A DNA stretch of 6,415 bases. It comes from an uncultured Flavobacteriales bacterium (GTDB lineage Bacteria; Bacteroidota; Bacteroidia; Flavobacteriales; Crocinitomicaceae). The stretch is from contig CAMLET010000200.1 in assembly GCA_946479125.1 (NCBI GenBank), positions 1 to 6,415 of the forward strand, written 5' to 3'. The notes beneath the pieces are model-generated. The model worked only from the letters and a program-made list of their open reading frames with translations, searched no databases and was not told the origin of the DNA. Made by a program: the position numbers and the translations under genes. Positions 1 to 4,286 of the stretch are shown here, piece after piece (the first letter of the stretch is position 1; each line of letters opens with the position of its first letter).

Positions 1-1
1 G

Positions 2-313
2 AACTTCGATTTTGCTAAATCAACGCTTCAGGCAAGTTCCAATGTAGAATTAATGAAAGTGGTGACGTTTATGAAAGCGAATCCAACGTTTAAAATTGCG
101 CTATCTGGTCATACAGACAATGTAGGTAACAAAAGCTCCAATTTGTTGCTTTCTCAAAATCGCTCCATTGCGGTAAAGGATTATTTGGTTTCGAAAGGAA
201 TTGCCGCGAATAGAATTGAAACCGCTGGTTACGGAAGTTCTAAGCCAGTTGCGTCCAATTCAACAGATGCGGGAAGAGCAAAGAATAGGAGAGTGGAGTT
301 TGTGGTTTTATAG
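2..313 (+). CDS. OmpA-family outer-membrane protein, C-terminal peptidoglycan-binding domain (5' partial)
   Basis: The reading frame is open from base 2 and ends at the TAG at 311-313, giving 103 residues; the start and any N-terminal barrel or repeat region lie left of the window. The visible part is nearly a whole OmpA C-terminal domain: it begins with NFDFAKSTL (the usual first strand), continues with GHTDNVG and LSQNRSIAV, and closes with GRAKNRRVEF. In this family the Asp of the TDNVG loop (residue 39 of the partial protein) and the Arg of the LSxxR helix (residue 54) bind diaminopimelate in peptidoglycan; both are present. The protein therefore probably anchors the outer membrane to the cell wall from the periplasmic side. 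The ATG at 53 lies inside the domain and is not a credible start. It converges on the miaE gene. Whether it belongs to a T9SS-linked OmpA protein or an ordinary porin cannot be told from this fragment. Confidence 0.93.
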   Translation, partial: NFDFAKSTLQASSNVELMKVVTFMKANPTFKIALSGHTDNVGNKSSNLLLSQNRSIAVKDYLVSKGIAANRIETAGYGSSKPVASNSTDAGRAKNRRVEFVVL

Positions 314-378
314 ACTTTAGATATAAGACTTGAGACTAAAGACAGGTTCAGTCTCAAGTCTTTTGTCTTCGGTCTAAA
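309..378. repeat. Heptameric AGAC/GTCT repeat cluster with inverted halves
   Basis: The gap between ompA and miaE is almost entirely 7-nt units. Left half, phase NNNAGAC: TATAGAC (309), TTTAGAT (316), ATAAGAC (323), TTGAGAC (330), TAAAGAC (337). A short spacer (344-350) follows. The right half, phase GTCTNNN, is GTCTCAA (351), GTCTTTT (358), GTCTTCG (365), GTCTAAA (372). The halves are inverted with respect to each other. The first unit overlaps the ompA stop codon, and the last ends 6 nt before the miaE stop. The units are read directly from the sequence; any function beyond the hairpin they form is unknown. Confidence 0.75.
325..362. terminator. Perfect 13-bp hairpin between convergent ompA and miaE, likely bidirectional terminator
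   Basis: The arms AAGACTTGAGACT (325-337) and AGTCTCAAGTCTT (350-362) are exact reverse complements around a 12-nt loop. On the + strand the stem runs into TTGTCTTCGG, a modest T-rich tail; on the - strand the tail is mixed. Its place between two converging genes fits a shared terminator. The stem is less GC-rich and the tails weaker than in a textbook intrinsic terminator, so termination is inferred from position and structure. Confidence 0.55.
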
Positions 379-384
379 ATCCAT

Positions 385-975
385 CTACCCGTGTATTGTC
401 TCGGATTTCCCGTACTTCCCCATCAACTCTGCCTCAAAATCAAGGAATTTTTTCCAGCGCGCATCAACATCAATCCCGTCACCATATTTACGCGCAAAAT
501 TCAGGAATGTGATATAATGTCTTGCTTCACTTTCCATCAGACTTCTGTAGAAAACACGCAGGTCTTCGTCATTAATCTCTTCTGATAAAATCTTAAAGCG
601 CTCACAACTTCTGGCTTCTATCATTCCAGCAAAAAGTAACTGATTGACCATATGCGATTTCTTCGGATTCCCTGAATGTGCCTGCTTTAAAAAATCGAGT
701 AAATCATGTACATAAGGATCTCTGCGTTCGAAACCGAGTTGATAACCGCGTTCCAGAATCTTGTCATGCACCATTCCAAAATGCTCCATTTCTTCCTGAC
801 AGATTTCTGTCATCGCTTTCACCATATCAGGATATTGTGGATATTGAACAATTATAGAAATAGCGTTACTTGCCGCTTTCTGCTCACAAAAAGCGTGATC
901 AGTCAAAATTTCTTCAATATTCTTTTCTACGATGTTTACCCAACGTGGGTCGGTTGGTAATTTTAATCCAAGCAT
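385..975 (-). CDS. miaE: tRNA-(ms2io6A)-hydroxylase, MiaE-type ferritin-like diiron enzyme
   Basis: This complete 196-residue protein matches the MiaE family along its whole length, from the typical N-terminus MLGLKLPTDPRW to the C-terminal helix. MiaE is a cytoplasmic, O2-dependent nonheme diiron monooxygenase that hydroxylates the isopentenyl side chain of ms2i6A at position 37 of certain tRNAs. The four-helix-bundle iron ligands are visible: E31 in HAFCEQKA, E62 and H65 in EEMEH, E120 in IEARSCERF, and E150 and H153 in ESEARHY. The length is close to that of compact MiaE proteins. The ATG at 975 is preferred because the family's conserved N-terminus starts there; no Shine-Dalgarno is seen, as usual in Bacteroidetes. 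The gene stands alone, convergent with ompA and divergent from the phosphatase. On the minus strand a TTG followed about 20 nt later by TAACTTTTG (within 1005-1040) is a weak promoter candidate, one base off the TAnnTTTG consensus. The fold is certain; the exact substrate is inferred from the family. Confidence 0.93.
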   Translation of the reverse strand: MLGLKLPTDPRWVNIVEKNIEEILTDHAFCEQKAASNAISIIVQYPQYPDMVKAMTEICQEEMEHFGMVHDKILERGYQLGFERRDPYVHDLLDFLKQAHSGNPKKSHMVNQLLFAGMIEARSCERFKILSEEINDEDLRVFYRSLMESEARHYITFLNFARKYGDGIDVDARWKKFLDFEAELMGKYGKSETIHG

Positions 976-985
976 ATTCCAAATT

Positions 986-1021
986 CAAAAGTTAAAAGTA
1001 TAAAGGCAAAAGTTAAATCAG
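986..1021. repeat. AAAAGTT-type 7-nt repeats upstream of miaE
   Basis: Successive 7-nt units are AAAAGTT (987), AAAAGTA (994), TAAAGGC (1001) and AAAAGTT (1008). The 11-mer CAAAAGTTAAA occurs exactly at 986-996 and again at 1007-1017, an offset of three units. The stretch is AT-rich and lies 11 nt upstream of the miaE start, so it would be in the miaE leader or promoter. The period is visible, but part of it could be low-complexity drift. Confidence 0.5.
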
Positions 1022-1044
1022 AATTTCAAAGTGAACAATTATCA

Positions 1045-1079
1045 GTCTTTTGTCTTTTGTCTTTCCTCTTTTCTCTCAA
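1045..1079. repeat. GTCTTTT 7-nt tandem repeat upstream of the alkaline phosphatase
   Basis: Five adjacent 7-nt units are GTCTTTT (1045), GTCTTTT (1052), GTCTTTC (1059), CTCTTTT (1066) and CTCTCAA (1073). They belong to the same GTCTNNN family as the units at 351-378: the 13-mer AGTCTTTTGTCTT is identical at 357-369 and 1044-1056 and in the same orientation. The array ends 8 nt before the TAGATTTG promoter element of the phosphatase gene, so it occupies the region where a -33 element or an operator would lie. Confidence 0.65.
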
Positions 1080-1086
1080 AGTTCGG

Positions 1087-1094
1087 TAGATTTG
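1087..1094 (+). promoter_or_regulatory. Bacteroidetes-type -7 promoter element TAGATTTG
   Basis: TAGATTTG matches the TAnnTTTG -7 consensus used by the Bacteroidetes primary sigma factor. It lies 15 nt upstream of the ATG at 1110, which would give a very short leader. A TTTG at 1056-1059 is 27 nt upstream, longer than the usual spacing, so no good -33 element is seen. The site depends on consensus and position only. Confidence 0.5.
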
Positions 1095-1109
1095 TGTAAA
1101 AGCATTGAA

Positions 1110-2735
1110 ATGAAAACATTTTTCCTGATTGTATTCGCTGTATTGGCTTCTTCAAGTCACTCTTTTTCTCAAAAGAAAGCTCCAAAACTGGTTGTTGGAA
1201 TTATCGTTGATCAGATGTCGTATGATTATTTGTACCGCTACTATTCCAACTTTGGGAAGAATGGTTTCAAGCGTTTGATGGATCAAGGGTACAATTTCAG
1301 AAATGTGACGTATAACTATGTTCCTACCTACACAGGACCAGGACATGCTTCGGTTTACACAGGAACTACACCGTCAAACCATGGAATTGTGGCGAACGAT
1401 TGGTACCAGAGGGAGTATGGTCGATTTGTAAATTGTGTGGAAGACACAACAGTAAGTGGAATTGGTACAGCATCGTCATCAGGAAGATGTTCGCCTCACT
1501 TTTTGCGCGCAAATACAATAACAGATCAGTTGAAACTCACTTATCCGGATGCTAAAGTTGTTGGTGTTTCTATAAAGGATCGTGGTGCTATTTTACCTTC
1601 TGGTCACATGCCCGACGGTGCTTATTGGTACGATTATTCTTCTGGTAATTTCATCTCAAGCACTTATTATTCGAATGTTTATCCGGGTTGGTACGGTTCT
1701 TTCCTTACAGCTTGTCCAATTTCGAAGTATTTGGGTCAAACCTGGAACTTAAGCAAAGATTCGACACTTTATTCCGTTCGAAATGATAATTCGAAGTATG
1801 AATTGCCAATAGGAGGGAAATCACTTCCTGTTTTTCCGTATAATTTTAGTGACAAAACACTTGCTGAACAAGTAGGTCTGTTTACAGCAACACCTTTTGC
1901 AAATACTTATTTGACAGATTTCGCAATTGCAGCAATGAAAGGGGAGAATATGGGAGATGATCTGACTACGGATTTCTTGACGATCTCTTACAGTACGCCT
2001 GATATTGTTGGTCACGAATATGGTCCATACTCGCTGGAGATAGAAGACGTTTATTATCGTTTGGACGGAGAGTTGAATAAATTATTTATTGCTCTTGACA
2101 AAGAAGTTGGAAAAGGAAATTATGTGGTAATGCTTAGTGCCGATCATGCAGTTGTTCCAGTTCCTCAATATTTAACTGATCATAAATTGCCTGGAGGATA
2201 TTTGTTTAAGGATGCCCGCCTGGAAGAATTGAAAGCACTTTGTATGGAGGAATTTCAGATCGATCCAATTCTAACAGTTGGAAATAATAACGTTTACCTG
2301 AAAGAGGAATTCCTGAATCACGAAAGCACAGAAGCAATTATTGCTTTCATTGAAAAGGAGATTGAAAAGTGGCCTGAAGTAAAAGCAGTTTACACAAGAG
2401 ACGAGTTGAGAACTGTTCCGGCGAATAACTGGCAGGAAATGACAGCACAAGGTTTTGATAAAGAAAGAAGTGGTGAGCTCATTTATATTCTACAGCCGGG
2501 ATATTTATCTAAAAGTGCCGATACAGAAGAATCAAGAAAAGGAACAAGCCATGGTTCATCGTTTAATTACGATACACAAGTTCCTGCGTTGATCTACGGA
2601 TTAGGAAAGGGAGATGTTTTTACACCGTATCAGATCATTGACTTGGCAGCAACATTGGTTCATGTAATGAACATTCAACGACCAAATGCCATGACCGGCA
2701 AACCAATGGTGGAAATTTTAAAGCCTGTTAAATAG
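1110..2735 (+). CDS. Secreted PafA-like alkaline phosphatase (alkaline phosphatase superfamily)
   Basis: From the ATG at 1110 this encodes 541 residues. Residues 1-20 form a signal peptide (MKTFFLIVFAVLASSSHSFS, then QKK), so the enzyme is exported to the periplasm or surface. It resembles Elizabethkingia/Chryseobacterium PafA, a zinc phosphomonoesterase that frees phosphate from organic esters. The expected active-site residues are all visible in order: D34 (VDQM), nucleophile T75 in PTYTGPGH, N96 in NDWY, K156 and R158 in SIKDRG, D298 and H302 in STPDIVGHE, D345 and H346 in SADHA, and H481 in GTSHG. The K/R pair and the Asn are PafA-type phosphate contacts. One deviation is Ala instead of the usual Gly after D345-H346. 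An upstream in-frame TTG at 1050 would add 20 residues before the signal peptide and would place the promoter element inside the gene, so it is rejected. The gene is monocistronic, divergent from miaE and convergent with porP/sprF. Substrate range cannot be read from the sequence. Confidence 0.93.
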   Translation: MKTFFLIVFAVLASSSHSFSQKKAPKLVVGIIVDQMSYDYLYRYYSNFGKNGFKRLMDQGYNFRNVTYNYVPTYTGPGHASVYTGTTPSNHGIVANDWYQREYGRFVNCVEDTTVSGIGTASSSGRCSPHFLRANTITDQLKLTYPDAKVVGVSIKDRGAILPSGHMPDGAYWYDYSSGNFISSTYYSNVYPGWYGSFLTACPISKYLGQTWNLSKDSTLYSVRNDNSKYELPIGGKSLPVFPYNFSDKTLAEQVGLFTATPFANTYLTDFAIAAMKGENMGDDLTTDFLTISYSTPDIVGHEYGPYSLEIEDVYYRLDGELNKLFIALDKEVGKGNYVVMLSADHAVVPVPQYLTDHKLPGGYLFKDARLEELKALCMEEFQIDPILTVGNNNVYLKEEFLNHESTEAIIAFIEKEIEKWPEVKAVYTRDELRTVPANNWQEMTAQGFDKERSGELIYILQPGYLSKSADTEESRKGTSHGSSFNYDTQVPALIYGLGKGDVFTPYQIIDLAATLVHVMNIQRPNAMTGKPMVEILKPVK

Positions 2736-2741
2736 AAATAA

Positions 2742-2767
2742 AAAGGGGTTCCAGTTGGAACCCCTTT
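2742..2767. terminator. Bidirectional intrinsic terminator between phosphatase and porP/sprF
   Basis: The arms AAAGGGGTTCC (2742-2752) and GGAACCCCTTT (2757-2767) pair perfectly around the loop AGTT. The hairpin lies 6 nt after the phosphatase stop and 26 nt after the porP/sprF stop. Read on the minus strand, the stem is followed by a run of T's (TTTTTATTTC, counting the end of the stem), which is a strong intrinsic terminator. The plus-strand tail (CTTCAG) is poorer, although the stem itself ends in TTT. It most likely serves both converging transcripts. Confidence 0.88.
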
Positions 2768-2793
2768 CTTCAGTTAAATTGGAATCGTATTTT

Positions 2794-4266
2794 TTATTGA
2801 AGACGTAATACCCAGATCTTAGGATATTTGTCTGTAAACTGATTGCGATATGCAATTGCCTCCGCCTCGTTCATGGTGTAAAAAATGAATACCTCTCTGA
2901 GCTCATTTTTGTTATTGAAGAGTATTTTGGTATCCGTTTGACCATTAGCCACACATGCGGCATGTTGACGGTAAGCATTTGATTTTACACCGAAGGCTCC
3001 AACTACAACGTAGTAGCCAACAGGTGCCGAATCAAGAGACTGTTCAATTGTGTGTGTGTCTGAAGAAAAATGTTCTACGCGGTAATTTTCAGCCTTTCCA
3101 AGGTTGATACCTCCTACATTAGGTTGTTCAGAGGGCTGCTGGAAAGGTGTTTTTTCTATGGCAACCTGTAATTCTTTCACATCTGTTTTTATAGAATCAC
3201 GTGCTTCTTCATTAACGGCAAGTTTTTCCTCCGTTAAGCGCAGTCTTTCCGTTAGATCTTCAGTTTCTTTTTTCAATTGATCAATTTCTGATTGCTGCTT
3301 GCTGTTTACATCTTCAACTGTTGCAATTTTGTTTTCGATATCTGTATTCCATTCTTTTTGTTTACGCCATTTTTCACCTAAACTGTACATCAATACGAAT
3401 TCTGAAGAACGCTTGCTATAATTAGATATCTTTCCTACAATAACATCATGTGTGTATCCGGCACTCAGGTTCTTGTACCGAATGCCCGCGCTAAAGGAAA
3501 CAGCATAATTGCTGTGATAAGAAACACCTATCCAACCCCATTTTTTATGATCTAAGACAGCATTAAAATCCCACTGTACAGGCGCCCCTTTTACAGCGCG
3601 AATCATCACCAATGGATAAGCAGTTAATCCCTGCGCTTCGTTTAATGTAAAGTCATATCGCAGTGTTCCGCGGAAATGACGTGAGTTATTGTAAATGATA
3701 CTCGTACCAGTATTGTTTGTGAAATCTGGTTGTTTTACCAATAACTGAGGAATTGCCAAACCTGCTTGAAGTCCTTTTAGACGATAACCAATTCCTATGT
3801 CAGCGTTGAAAACAGTTCTGCTCTGTCTTGCGTTGAATAAAATTGGATCATTTGGATCTACAACCATTGCTTTATCGTAATCAACTGTATTGTTCTGAAT
3901 TCCAGCTGACAATCCAGCCGTAAAGTAATGATCATCTGAAAAATGAATTGCATACGAATAATTTGCCATTGCGCTGGTTCTGGACAGAATATCTGTTTGG
4001 TCGTGAAAAGCGATCATCCCTAAACCGATATTTTTCCCCACTTTGCCATCAATTGACAAGTAACTGGTTTGTGGCCCACCCTCAAGACGCGAGTACTGAC
4101 TGCGGTGTGACAAGAATATTTGACCATATTCATCTACTCCGGTAAATGCAGGATTTACAGTGAACATATTTGTAAAGTACTGTGTACTGAACGGTAATTG
4201 TTGAGCAAACGCTATTCCGGACAAGTTTAAAAAAGTCAGAATAACTAGTATATATTTTGTTCTCAT
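2794..4266 (-). CDS. PorP/SprF-family T9SS outer-membrane protein with coiled coil and C-terminal SPOR-like domain
   Basis: This 490-residue protein begins with a signal peptide (residues 1-21, ending AFA before QQ). Residues 22 to about 297 are a PorP/SprF-type beta-barrel: the family's N-terminal signature QYFTNMFTVNPAFTG (29-43) is followed by SHRSQY, GLGMIAFHD and repeated amphipathic strands up to EFVLMYSLG. Most family members end about here. This one continues with a charged helical coiled coil (about 305-373, containing SEIDQLKKETEDLTERLRL), a Pro/Gly linker (374-415) and a SPOR-like domain (about 417-490: GYYVVVGAFGVKSNAYRQ at the start, REVFIFYTMNEAEAIAYRNQF near the end). PorP/SprF proteins are outer-membrane partners of T9SS type B cargo such as SprB; SPOR domains bind denuded peptidoglycan glycans. 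The gene starts 20 nt after the adhesin stop and shares its transcript. The function as adhesin anchor is inference from family and context. Confidence 0.9.
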   Translation of the reverse strand: MRTKYILVILTFLNLSGIAFAQQLPFSTQYFTNMFTVNPAFTGVDEYGQIFLSHRSQYSRLEGGPQTSYLSIDGKVGKNIGLGMIAFHDQTDILSRTSAMANYSYAIHFSDDHYFTAGLSAGIQNNTVDYDKAMVVDPNDPILFNARQSRTVFNADIGIGYRLKGLQAGLAIPQLLVKQPDFTNNTGTSIIYNNSRHFRGTLRYDFTLNEAQGLTAYPLVMIRAVKGAPVQWDFNAVLDHKKWGWIGVSYHSNYAVSFSAGIRYKNLSAGYTHDVIVGKISNYSKRSSEFVLMYSLGEKWRKQKEWNTDIENKIATVEDVNSKQQSEIDQLKKETEDLTERLRLTEEKLAVNEEARDSIKTDVKELQVAIEKTPFQQPSEQPNVGGINLGKAENYRVEHFSSDTHTIEQSLDSAPVGYYVVVGAFGVKSNAYRQHAACVANGQTDTKILFNNKNELREVFIFYTMNEAEAIAYRNQFTDKYPKIWVLRLQ

Positions 4267-4286
4267 GATTAAATCGTATTTAGTAG

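Noticed and set aside
309..378. CRISPR array
   Set aside because: The repeats are only 7 nt, contiguous and without spacers, and no cas gene is present.
385..975. miaE plus flanking repeats as an insertion sequence or mobile cassette
   Set aside because: No transposase, target-site duplication or clean terminal inverted repeats are seen; the flanking heptamers share only short matches.
1056..1059. TTTG as the -33 element of the phosphatase promoter
   Set aside because: It is 27 nt from the TAGATTTG element, longer than the usual spacing, and is simply part of the GTCTTTT repeats.
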